From assembly GCA_003260025.2 (NCBI GenBank), contig QFZU02000143.1:1-52662 (forward strand): a stretch of DNA of 52,662 bases, given 5' to 3'. The notes under the pieces are model-generated. The model saw nothing but the letters and a program-made list of their open reading frames with translations, ran no database searches and was not told the origin of the DNA. The position numbers were made by a program, and so were the translations under genes. Positions 32,425 to 40,827 of this stretch are shown here, piece by piece. Origin of the DNA: Microbispora triticiradicis. GTDB lineage: Bacteria; Actinomycetota; Actinomycetes; Streptosporangiales; Streptosporangiaceae. Numbering within the stretch: the first letter of the stretch is position 1; each line of letters starts with the position of its first letter.

Positions 32425-33431
32425 ACGTCCATGGCACCGCGCGGACGCGCGTCCGGGCATGAGTAGGCCCCTACTCCGATTCGCGGCGATTTTCCTGTTC
32501 GCGCTGGTGTTCCGGGCGAGATCCCGACACTCGTACGGAGGCTCCGGCCCTCCGGGTCCAGGCCGAGCGTGACGAGACCGGCGCGCCACGCCCCGGTGCC
32601 CGCCGCGCCTGACACCATGCCGTTCACCGTGCCGCTCACCATGCCGTTCACCATGCCGTTCACCATGCCGTTCAGCAGGGCGGAGAGCATCGCGGGCCCG
32701 GCGGGGAAGAGCGTGCGCGCCGACGCGAACAGCGCCAGCTCGGTCGCGCCGTCGCTCCCCCGGGCGACGCTCATCCCGAGCCGGCGGCCCCGCAGCCGCC
32801 CCAGCCCGTCCGCGAGGCCGCGCTCGACCGCGCCGAGGGCGGCGCCGTGGCCGGTGGCGTGCAGGAACGGCAGGAGGTCGAGCGGATCGACCTCGGGCAG
32901 GCGCACGTAGACCTCGGTCCGGCCGCGCGCCGGTTCGACGCCCAGCATCCGCGCGCGGGCGCCGTACGGCAGCAGGCCCCACGGGAACGACGACGGAACC
33001 GGCAGGCCGGGAGGGGGGAACTCCGGGGGGATCTCGGCATAGAGCTTCAGCCGGGAGGACCCGGCGCGGGCCGGGGACTCGCGCCCGCCGATCCACGCGC
33101 CGAAGCGCAACCCCGCCCCCGCCTGGGCGTGCCGGAGGGCGCCGGCGAGCGCCGGATCGGGGGCCTGACCGTGCGCCACCAGAATCGCGACGGCCAGGTC
33201 CAGCCGGGCGGAGTCCGCCACCTCCGGAGGAGCCACCTCCGCGGTCCAGCGGAACGCGTCGCCGCCGATGGTCAGCTCCACCGGGAACCCGGACGGGGTG
33301 AGGCGGCTCCAGCGGGTGACCGCCTCCGGCCAGGTGCTCTCCTCCAGCCGGGTCACGGCGGCGTCGAGCGGCGGCGGCAGCGCACGCAGACCGGCGGCCT
33401 CGCGAACCAGCCGCTCAAGCGTCCGTCTCAT
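32421..33431 (-). CDS. Large-operon protein F (336 aa), unrecognised, with NGMV repeats
   Basis: ATG 33431 overlaps the preceding gene's stop as ATGA, so translation is coupled. The product has repeated strand patterns ending in charged-aromatic motifs (SSRLKLYAEIPPE, GRTEVYVRLPEVD, GATELALFAS). They faintly recall ABBA-type prenyltransferases, but I do not claim that family. Near residues 250-275 is LLNGMVNGMVNGMVSGTVNG, encoded by five 12-bp repeats. The C-terminal codons (GVGAYSC) contain the island palindrome, so the 3' end doubles as a likely regulatory site. There is no signal peptide or clear membrane helix. Confidence 0.65.
   Translation of the reverse strand: MRRTLERLVREAAGLRALPPPLDAAVTRLEESTWPEAVTRWSRLTPSGFPVELTIGGDAFRWTAEVAPPEVADSARLDLAVAILVAHGQAPDPALAGALRHAQAGAGLRFGAWIGGRESPARAGSSRLKLYAEIPPEFPPPGLPVPSSFPWGLLPYGARARMLGVEPARGRTEVYVRLPEVDPLDLLPFLHATGHGAALGAVERGLADGLGRLRGRRLGMSVARGSDGATELALFASARTLFPAGPAMLSALLNGMVNGMVNGMVSGTVNGMVSGAAGTGAWRAGLVTLGLDPEGRSLRTSVGISPGTPARTGKSPRIGVGAYSCPDARPRGAMDV
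32461..32476. promoter_or_regulatory. Palindromic operator-like site, copy 2
   Basis: GAGTAG-GCCC-CTACTC, a perfect 6-bp inverted repeat inside the 3' end of gene F, 37 nt before the start of the 49-aa gene. On the minus strand the extended sequence GAGTAGGGGCCTACTCATGC closely matches copy 3. Confidence 0.7.
32614..32673 (+). repeat. Five 12-bp tandem repeats inside gene F
   Basis: ACCATGCCGTTC occurs at 32614, 32638, 32650 and 32662, with one variant (ACCGTGCCGCTC) at 32626. Each unit encodes four residues (NGMV/SGTV) on the minus strand, so copy-number change would keep the frame. Confidence 0.9.
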
Positions 33432-36340
33432 GTCGCCGGCCCGATGGGGATCAGCGTCTCCTCCCCGTCCACCGGGGGTCCCTGGACCAGGTGGCCCTCG
33501 GCCGTCACGATCGTGACGCGGTGCCGGAAGGTCCGCACCGCCGGGTCCAGCAGCGCGATGCGCAGCCGCAGGGGCACGCGGGCGTCCGCCGGGATCTCCA
33601 GCCGCTCGCTGCGGTGGTAGCCGTTGCCGGGATCGTCGTACTCGACGTCCAGGAAGGCCATCCGGATCGTGCCGGGCTCGAAGACGGGGACGGCACGGAT
33701 GTCGAGGGCGTCGAGGAACGGATCGTCGACGGGGAGGAACGACGCGTCGCCGGCGACCGGTCCCGAGGTGCGGACCGAGCCGTTCCTGAGGTGGTGGGTG
33801 AAGCGGGCCGTCCAGCCGCGCCGGTCCGGGCGGGTGAGGCGCAGCCGCCACGTCTGGGCCGCGCTGCCGGGCCGCACCCGGAAGACGTCGCGCCGCTGGA
33901 ACGTCGCCCCGTCGTCGTACGACACCTCGACGTCGACGGCGTCCACGACGCCGGCGTCGATCCTGTTGGGGAAGATCTCCAGTTCCAGGAAGCCCAGATC
34001 GTCGTTCGGGTCGGCCTTCAGCGTGCGGTCCGTGCTCCGCCTGGGGGTGATGTCGTAGCTGAGCCTCTCCCCCGCCCAGCCGGAGTCGGCGCGGAAGTGG
34101 TGCTGGAACCCGACCTGGAACCCGAGGTCGCGCGCCTCGTCGAGGAAGGTGGTGAACCGTTTCGGCCCGGGATCGAGCGCGGTGAGCCGGAAATCGGCGT
34201 CGCGATGGTCGTGCGGGTCGCCGTAGTCGATGCGCACGTCGGTGGCGAAGAGCCCGATGCGCTCGAAGTCCACCGGCGTGACCACGTCGACCTGCAACTG
34301 CTGGAAGAACGGGTCGCGCAGATCCACACTGAGGAAGTGGGCGGATTTGTCGGGTAGCTGGTCCAGCAGGAGCCCGATGAACCCCTGCGGGGCGTAGACG
34401 CGCTTCACCGCCTTCCTGCGGTCGTACAGGACGGTGAGCCGCTTGCGCTCCTCCTGCCGTACGAACCTGAGCCGGAAGGACACGAGCGCCGGGATCCCCC
34501 CACCGCCGCCGGAGGGCGCGGGGGTGGGGGTGGGAGTCGGTGTGGGCGTGGGAGTGGGCGTCGGCGTGGGGGTGGGCGGCGTCACCGGGGCCGCCGGCCG
34601 CGCCAGGACGGCCTGGATCGACACCGCCGGGTCCGCGCCCTGCACCCTGCCCGTGATCTCGACGACCCGGTCCTCGTCGCGGCCCACGCGTCCCGCGGCC
34701 TGGGCGCGCGAGAAACCCTTGGCCTCGCTCGCCACGATCGTGGCCCGGTTGGCGATGACACCGCGGGCGACGGCCAGCCGCCGCTCGGAAAGGCGCTGGT
34801 TGAGCGCGGTCGTCCCCGGCGAGGAGTCGCCCTCGTAGCTCGCGTGGGCGACGACGGTCACGTTCTTCGGCGGGACGAGCCGGTGGTCCAGCCAGTCGCG
34901 CAGCGCGGCCGCGCCGGACGGCGGAGCCGTACGACCGGGGGCCGTGCTCTGCGAGAAACGGGCGTCCGGGGGCGTCGGGGCGTCGAGCAGGTAGGAGGTG
35001 TAGACCGGGTTGCCCGGGGCGGCGGAGAAGCCCTGTTCCCGGGGCTGGTCGAAGGTGAACCCCAGCGTGAACGTCTCGTCGGCGGGCGGGGAGGCGGGCC
35101 AGTCCACGGTCACCGGGAGGGTCGTGCCGGCGGGAACGTCGACGCTGACCGTCCCCGCGCCGTCGAGGACGAGGGCCCGGCCGCCGACGGTGACGGTCGC
35201 GCCGGGAGGCCCCTCGACGCGCAGGGTCTCCGTCTGCTCGTGGGAACCCGGCGCGAGCGACACTCCGTACCCGGTGGGAAGAGGCGAGGGGGCCGACCGG
35301 ATGACGGTCAAGGTGGCGGCCGGCGGCGCCCCGGCCCCGGTCCCGGCCCCTGTGGCCGCCGTGGCCGCCGGTCCCGTGGCACCGGCGCCCGCGCCGGGGC
35401 TCGTACCGGGGCTCGTACCGGGCGAGCCCGCGGCGCCGGTGGGTGACGGCGTGGACTGGCCCAGCTTCCTGAGGCGTTCCAGCACCGCGTCGAGTCCCTC
35501 GGGCTGGTCCGCGCCCTGCAGCCGCCCCAGGTCGAGCGACGGTTCGAACCACTTGGCCAGCAGGTCGTTCTTGAAGAAGTCGAGGGCCCACTTCTCCTTG
35601 GCCTCGCGGTCCGCCGTCCCGTCGAAGTCGATGACCTTTATCTGGATCGCCCCGTCCTGGACCAGCTTCTCGAATCCGGCGTCGATGCCCGCCCGGACCC
35701 AGTAGACCTGCGCTTCCAGGCTCGCCGAGAAGTGGGTGTAGACGCGTTCGAGATCGGCGGTGATCTCGACCTTGAGGTCCGGGGTCAGACCCGAGTACTC
35801 CAGCTCGTACACGACCCCGATCGGGGTGAGGCCGTGGGCGAAGGCCTGTTCCAGGATGATCGCGCCCTCCCGGTCGAGCACGAGGGAGAACGCCGCGGTC
35901 TCCTCACCTGTGAGGGACGGCGTGGTCGCGCCCAGGATCTTGGTGACGGCGGTGAAGCCGCCCGGAGGCGCCTCGGCGGCCGTGGTGCCACCCGGCCCCT
36001 CCAGGTTGAGCGCCACGACGCGTACGGTGCCCCGCTCGACGGGGGCGGGGGCCAGCCTCGCTCCGCCGTCCGGGACGAGCCCGGCGAGCCGCCCCATGAT
36101 GGTGTCCCGGGTCCGCTGGGGCAACTGGACAACGGCCTCGAACATCAGGAAACCGCCGCCCTCGATCCCCGCGTCCGCGACCTCCTGGCGGAACTTGATG
36201 AAGCTGAACGCCGGCCGCCCGTCCGGCCGCCGGCCGAGGGCGACCTGGGTCGCGAGGTACCAGAACTGGGTCGGGTCGGCGTGGTCGCGGAACACCGTCA
36301 CGCCGTCGACCTCGAACGTGTCGGAGCCGAGCTGAAGCAA
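33428..36340 (-). CDS. Large-operon protein E (970 aa): shared module, OmpA-like domain and beta domains
   Basis: The start is TTG 36340 with AAGGGACGG upstream. Residues 1-290 form the module shared with proteins C and D, opening with DGVTVFRDHADPTQFWYL and continuing to IGVVYELEYSGL. An Ala/Gly/Pro-rich linker (about 295-340) leads to a beta region, then an OmpA-like domain (about 495-590: NQRLSERRLAVARGVI and DEDRVVEITGRV). A Pro-Thr dipeptide linker follows. The last ~360 residues are beta domains with YDDP-type motifs (SYDDGATF, EYDDPGNGY). OmpA-like domains usually bind peptidoglycan, yet there is no signal peptide. The overall family is unknown to me. Confidence 0.72.
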   Translation of the reverse strand: MLQLGSDTFEVDGVTVFRDHADPTQFWYLATQVALGRRPDGRPAFSFIKFRQEVADAGIEGGGFLMFEAVVQLPQRTRDTIMGRLAGLVPDGGARLAPAPVERGTVRVVALNLEGPGGTTAAEAPPGGFTAVTKILGATTPSLTGEETAAFSLVLDREGAIILEQAFAHGLTPIGVVYELEYSGLTPDLKVEITADLERVYTHFSASLEAQVYWVRAGIDAGFEKLVQDGAIQIKVIDFDGTADREAKEKWALDFFKNDLLAKWFEPSLDLGRLQGADQPEGLDAVLERLRKLGQSTPSPTGAAGSPGTSPGTSPGAGAGATGPAATAATGAGTGAGAPPAATLTVIRSAPSPLPTGYGVSLAPGSHEQTETLRVEGPPGATVTVGGRALVLDGAGTVSVDVPAGTTLPVTVDWPASPPADETFTLGFTFDQPREQGFSAAPGNPVYTSYLLDAPTPPDARFSQSTAPGRTAPPSGAAALRDWLDHRLVPPKNVTVVAHASYEGDSSPGTTALNQRLSERRLAVARGVIANRATIVASEAKGFSRAQAAGRVGRDEDRVVEITGRVQGADPAVSIQAVLARPAAPVTPPTPTPTPTPTPTPTPTPTPAPSGGGGGIPALVSFRLRFVRQEERKRLTVLYDRRKAVKRVYAPQGFIGLLLDQLPDKSAHFLSVDLRDPFFQQLQVDVVTPVDFERIGLFATDVRIDYGDPHDHRDADFRLTALDPGPKRFTTFLDEARDLGFQVGFQHHFRADSGWAGERLSYDITPRRSTDRTLKADPNDDLGFLELEIFPNRIDAGVVDAVDVEVSYDDGATFQRRDVFRVRPGSAAQTWRLRLTRPDRRGWTARFTHHLRNGSVRTSGPVAGDASFLPVDDPFLDALDIRAVPVFEPGTIRMAFLDVEYDDPGNGYHRSERLEIPADARVPLRLRIALLDPAVRTFRHRVTIVTAEGHLVQGPPVDGEETLIPIGPAT

Positions 36341-36358
36341 TGGTCCGTCCCTTCTCGC

Positions 36359-38584
36359 TCAGGGCCTGGCCGGGATCGTGACGTCGTCCTGGTCGAAGCG
36401 CCTCCAGTCCTGCTCCGGGCTGAGCCCGTTGCGGAAGAACCGGCGGATCTTGAGTTCGTACGCGTCGGCGGTGGCGAAGTCGAACTCGAACACGGCGGTC
36501 GCGTCCGGAGCGGAGAGGTCGACGGCGTCCTCGAAGGAGAGCCCGGCCGGCTCGTCCTTCGCGCGGGCCTCGACGTGGATCCGTTTGAGGCCCTGCGTCG
36601 CGAAGTCCGCCGGGGCCCGCAGCGTCACCGCCCGATGGCCGCGCACGTCGGCCCGGACGAAGATCCTCGTGCCCACCGTGGTCGACCACGGCCCCTCGAT
36701 GAGCGTGGTGTCCTTCATGAGCACGGTGACGCGGTAGCGGGTGTGACCGGCGCCGGGGTCGGTCCGCTCGGCGACGAAGGTCCGCGGCGACCGGCCCGAG
36801 ACGATCTCGATCGAGTCCTCGGCGCGGATCCCGTTCGCCGGATCGTCGTAGACGAGGTCGACCCAGGCCCGGTCCACCACGGCGAAGTCCAACACGGGAA
36901 CGATGGTCACCTTCAGCCGGTGGGGGAAGGGATCAAGCACGTCGAGCTGCGGCCCGGCGAGCGGCGCGAACGGCGTGACGTGATCGCGGTTGTCGGCCGC
37001 GCGGTAGGTGAGCCGTGCCATGACCGGCCCGGCGGGCGGCCCGACGAGGAACCGGAGCCACTCCGTCTGCGGCTCGTCCGACGTGAGGTGCACCACGTCG
37101 TCCTGCCGGATCCCGTGCGCCGGATCGTCGTACCGGAGCTGCACGTCGATCCGGGGATAGCGGTCGAACGGGAAGCTCGGCAGGGTGAGGACCGGGATGG
37201 TCTCCAGGGAGAACAGGTCGCGCGGCTCGATCCCCTGGATCTCGCCCAGCACCTGGGTGGGCGCCTCCGAGACGAGCCTGGCCGGCCGCTCCCCCGCCTC
37301 GGCCGGCTCCAGGTCGACCGCGAACGTGAGGTCCACCGGCTGGATCATCTGCCCGTCGGCGACGACGGACGGCCACTCCACCACGGCGGACGGCGCGCCG
37401 GCGTCCAGCCGTACGGTTCTGGGCTGCCCCTGGTAGGTCAGGGTCGCGGTGATGGAGCGGACCGGGTCGTGGGCGAAGTCGGCGTGGGAGACGACCTGGA
37501 CCTTCCGCCTCTTGAACCAGGGGTCGTCGGCGTCGATCCTCCGTACCAGCCGGTCGCGGTCGAGACCCGCCCCGAACACGCGGAACAGGCCGTCGAGGTG
37601 CCCCTGCGGATAGATCGTGCGCCGCGCCGTCGTCCGTTCCGAGAAGTTCACGTCGAGCCGCTTGGCGTCGATCCGCGTGTAGTGGAGCTTCTTGTACGTG
37701 AAGACGCCGGTCGGTGTGGTGCGTTCCGGGGCGAACGACTTGATCACCTCACGCGCCCGGTCCCAGCCGTCGGGCGGCCGCCGCAAGGGGTCCAGCGAGC
37801 TCTCGAAGAAGGCATCGGTGATCATGTCGCGGACCCGGGCGGCCGCGGCGTTCCTGCGGTCGAGGACGCCTCCGGTGTCGTCGTCCTCGGGGACGGTGGT
37901 GTCCACCTCGTACGTGACGGCCCGCTCGTCCTCCAGGCGCTCCACGACGTCCTGGATCTGGATGTCGGTGAACTGGCCCTCGTGGCCGAACGTCTCGTCC
38001 AGGATGTCCTGCGTGCGGTCCCAGTCGATCGACAGGCGCACGTGGTACGCGGGGCGCAGCGCCAGGTAGTCGAGGGAGTAGACGACGCCGATGGGCGCCA
38101 GATCCCCCGCCATAGCCTGGTCGAGGACCGTGACCCCGCGCTCGTCGAGCTCGACGGAGAACGCGGCGCGGTTGTCGCCGAACAGCGCGGGCTTGGCGGC
38201 GTGCCGGACGGCCCGGACGAACCCCGCGCTCCCCGTGTCCCCGTCCGTGGCCCCGAAGATCATGAGCTGCACGGAGCCGTCGACGACGGGCACCGGGGCG
38301 AGCCTGGGCGGCTCGGCCAGACCGGCCAGCCGCTGGAGCTCCCGCCGTACGGTCTCCATCTCGCCCGGGGGCATGCCGAGATCGACGTCGAACTCGGCGA
38401 AGCCGCCGTTGAGCGACTGCGAGCGGATCTTGAGCAGGAGGAACGCGGGGACCTCCACGCCGTCCTCGGTCCGGGCCGAAAACCGGGGAGCGAGCGGCAG
38501 GTAGTAGAACTGCAGCGGGTCCGCGTGGTCCCGCATGATCGACACCCCGTCGATCAGGTAGTACGGCGGTGCCTCTATCAGCAT
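36359..38584 (-). CDS. Large-operon protein D (741 aa), paralogue of C and E
   Basis: A 741-aa protein starting IEAPPYYLIDGVSIMRDHA. The N-terminal ~290 residues match protein E (DGVSIMRDHADPLQFYYLP, IGVVYSLDYLAL). The rest holds tandem beta domains, at least two carrying the motif LxYDDPxxGIR (LRYDDPAHGIRQDD and LVYDDPANGIRAED). Each beta unit ends with a YRVTVLMKDTTLIEGPW-like strand. There is no signal peptide, membrane helix or enzymatic motif that I recognise. It starts 28 bp after gene C and ends 18 bp before gene E, so they share one transcript. Confidence 0.7.
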   Translation of the reverse strand: MLIEAPPYYLIDGVSIMRDHADPLQFYYLPLAPRFSARTEDGVEVPAFLLLKIRSQSLNGGFAEFDVDLGMPPGEMETVRRELQRLAGLAEPPRLAPVPVVDGSVQLMIFGATDGDTGSAGFVRAVRHAAKPALFGDNRAAFSVELDERGVTVLDQAMAGDLAPIGVVYSLDYLALRPAYHVRLSIDWDRTQDILDETFGHEGQFTDIQIQDVVERLEDERAVTYEVDTTVPEDDDTGGVLDRRNAAAARVRDMITDAFFESSLDPLRRPPDGWDRAREVIKSFAPERTTPTGVFTYKKLHYTRIDAKRLDVNFSERTTARRTIYPQGHLDGLFRVFGAGLDRDRLVRRIDADDPWFKRRKVQVVSHADFAHDPVRSITATLTYQGQPRTVRLDAGAPSAVVEWPSVVADGQMIQPVDLTFAVDLEPAEAGERPARLVSEAPTQVLGEIQGIEPRDLFSLETIPVLTLPSFPFDRYPRIDVQLRYDDPAHGIRQDDVVHLTSDEPQTEWLRFLVGPPAGPVMARLTYRAADNRDHVTPFAPLAGPQLDVLDPFPHRLKVTIVPVLDFAVVDRAWVDLVYDDPANGIRAEDSIEIVSGRSPRTFVAERTDPGAGHTRYRVTVLMKDTTLIEGPWSTTVGTRIFVRADVRGHRAVTLRAPADFATQGLKRIHVEARAKDEPAGLSFEDAVDLSAPDATAVFEFDFATADAYELKIRRFFRNGLSPEQDWRRFDQDDVTIPARP

Positions 38585-38612
38585 GAGTGGCCCCTTCGCT
38601 CGCTCCGCTCGC

Positions 38613-40790
38613 TCATGCCGGCAGCTCGACGACGAGCGTCTCGTCGGTCACCGCTCCGGGCGACGCGACCTCTTTGCGGGTTCCGTCGGCCATGAAGAAT
38701 CTGGCCTTCCACGTGTAGCTCTTGTGCGTGCGGTCCTGGATCGCCAGCTCGAACTTCTGCTCCGCGCCCGGCTTGCGGAAGGTGAGGGTCTCGCTCTCGT
38801 CGATGCCGTGGGCGGGGTCGGTGTAGTGGATCTCGACGGTGGCCAGCTTCACCAGGGTCCAGTCGATGAGGTCGGGCACCACCGTGACCGTCAGCGTGAC
38901 GGACTCCTCGCCGAGCAGCAGGGTGCGCCCGGTGACGGCGAGCTCGCCGCTGTCGGTGGACGTGCCGTCGCGGTAGGTGGTGATGGCGCGGTAGGTGACC
39001 TCGCCCTGCCCCTCGTCGATCACCGGGAACGACCAGTCGTCGGACCGGTTGTCCTTGTCCAGGGCCATCGAGGAGGTCTGGCGGTAGTCGTTGCGTGCGT
39101 CGGCGTAGGTGAGGTCGACGAAGATGCTGTCGATCCGCCGCTCGAAGTCCCCCCGGGTGCGCAGCTGCACCGTCCGGGTCGCCGAGAACGGGTCGTCGAC
39201 GTAGAACCGCCGGCCCTTGAGGCCGGTCAGCTCCTTGACGTACTCGCGCCCGTCCTTCATGAAGTACTTGATCGAGCCGCCGTACGGCTGGACCGGCTCC
39301 AGCAGCAGCTCCCGCACGGTGGCCTTCTTGGTGTTCTGGTCGATCTGGAAGCGCTGCACCGCTGGGACGCCGGGCGCGATCTCGGGGTGCTCCAGCGTGA
39401 GCACGGCCCTGCTCACCTGCTCGAAGTTCATGTCGCCGATCTCGACGTCGACCAGCCACAGGCCCAGTTCGTCCACGTTGATCTTCAGGTCGGTGGTGTC
39501 GTCCTCCTTCCACTGGGAGGTGAAGACCCGGCTCTCCCCCTTGTAGTTGACGACGTACTGGTACTTGAACTTGGTCGGCCCGCCCTCGGTGAAGGCGGTG
39601 AACTTCCCGATGTCGTCCGCCTTGCGGAAGCCGAAGGTCTGGACGCCGTGCGTCGCGGTGTGCGGCGGATAGTCGATCTTCACGTCGACGCTGAAGATGG
39701 GCAGGTCGGCGAAATCGGCGTTCACCTGGATGACCAGGTTGAGCTGCCGGAAGAACGGGTCGTCGAGGTCGACCTCCATGGCGAAGTCGTCCCAGGCGAA
39801 GCCCTGGCTGACCAGCGACGGCATGTTCGCCTGCGGATGGACCCCGACCGAGGCGACCTGGTTCTCCCTGAACTCGATGCGGACGTCCGACCGCTTGTCC
39901 ACCATGACGCTGCGCCGGATGTTCTCGAAGTCGTCGTCGCGGATCTTCGAGAAGTCCCGGTTCTCCGGCGGGACGGCCTCCAGCAGGTTCCGCTTGACGG
40001 CCTCGTCCAACTGCTGGGTGACCGCGCTGCGCATCGTGTCCAGCACCTTCGCGGTCGCGGGGTCGTCGCCGGGCAGCGCTCCGGAGTCGATCTCGATCGT
40101 CCGGGACTCCGAGTTGCGGAAGATCTCGCTGACCCGCTCGCTGAAGTCGTCCTCCGACCAGAAGTTCTCCTCGAAGTCGACCTCCTGGACGAAGCTGTAG
40201 AACTTGGTCGCCGTCCAGGTGCCGACGGCGCGCACCGGCGGCAGCCGGGCGGCGAACGTCAGGTCGTACACGACCCGGACGCCGCCTGCCCCCTTGCTGC
40301 TCATCACGGCCTCGAAGACGGGCGCGCCGAACTGGTTGAGCTCCGCGGAGACCGCGACGACGTTGTTCCCGTACATCGACGGCGTGCCCGCGTGGTTGAC
40401 CTTCTGGACCAGGTTGCCGCTGTCCCCGAGCACGTCCACCGTGACGGCGGCGGTGAGGACCTGCGGCTTGACCAGGACGATCGTGGCCGGGTCGACCGGC
40501 TGGGCGCCGGGCCCCCGCCGGGCGGAGACCATCTGGGCCAGCCGGCCGCGCACCGACTGCTCCTGCTGCGCGTCGAGTCCGAGCTCGATGTCCATGAAGG
40601 CCAGCGCGGCCCCCACGTCTCCGTTCGGCAGCGGCTTGAGCGTCCGGTACTTGACGAACTTGAAGACCGGAAGGCCCCCGTCGCGCCGCAGCATGGGCAC
40701 CTTGGGCAGAACGTGGAACCGCAGTTCGCTCTCGTCGTCGAGATAGGCGGTCGCCTCGGGCAGGTCGACGGCCCCGTAGAGCAGAAGCAT
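38613..40790 (-). CDS. Large-operon protein C (725 aa), paralogue of D and E
   Basis: A 725-aa protein with AGGAGGGG 5 nt before the ATG. The N-terminal module is a divergent copy of that in D and E: LDDESELRFHVLPKVPMLR, then GLPVFKFVKYR and VRVVYDLTFAAR. The C-terminal ~400 residues are tandem beta domains (LTYADARNDYRQ, IHYTDPAHGIDESE). The sequence is acidic and soluble, without signal peptide or membrane helix. The family is unknown. A CTTCGCTCGCTCCGCTC run follows the stop, as in the dasR-bioD gap. Confidence 0.7.
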   Translation of the reverse strand: MLLLYGAVDLPEATAYLDDESELRFHVLPKVPMLRRDGGLPVFKFVKYRTLKPLPNGDVGAALAFMDIELGLDAQQEQSVRGRLAQMVSARRGPGAQPVDPATIVLVKPQVLTAAVTVDVLGDSGNLVQKVNHAGTPSMYGNNVVAVSAELNQFGAPVFEAVMSSKGAGGVRVVYDLTFAARLPPVRAVGTWTATKFYSFVQEVDFEENFWSEDDFSERVSEIFRNSESRTIEIDSGALPGDDPATAKVLDTMRSAVTQQLDEAVKRNLLEAVPPENRDFSKIRDDDFENIRRSVMVDKRSDVRIEFRENQVASVGVHPQANMPSLVSQGFAWDDFAMEVDLDDPFFRQLNLVIQVNADFADLPIFSVDVKIDYPPHTATHGVQTFGFRKADDIGKFTAFTEGGPTKFKYQYVVNYKGESRVFTSQWKEDDTTDLKINVDELGLWLVDVEIGDMNFEQVSRAVLTLEHPEIAPGVPAVQRFQIDQNTKKATVRELLLEPVQPYGGSIKYFMKDGREYVKELTGLKGRRFYVDDPFSATRTVQLRTRGDFERRIDSIFVDLTYADARNDYRQTSSMALDKDNRSDDWSFPVIDEGQGEVTYRAITTYRDGTSTDSGELAVTGRTLLLGEESVTLTVTVVPDLIDWTLVKLATVEIHYTDPAHGIDESETLTFRKPGAEQKFELAIQDRTHKSYTWKARFFMADGTRKEVASPGAVTDETLVVELPA

Positions 40791-40827
40791 GGAATCCCCT
40801 CCTGGGTTTCGCTGGCTGATGTTTCGA

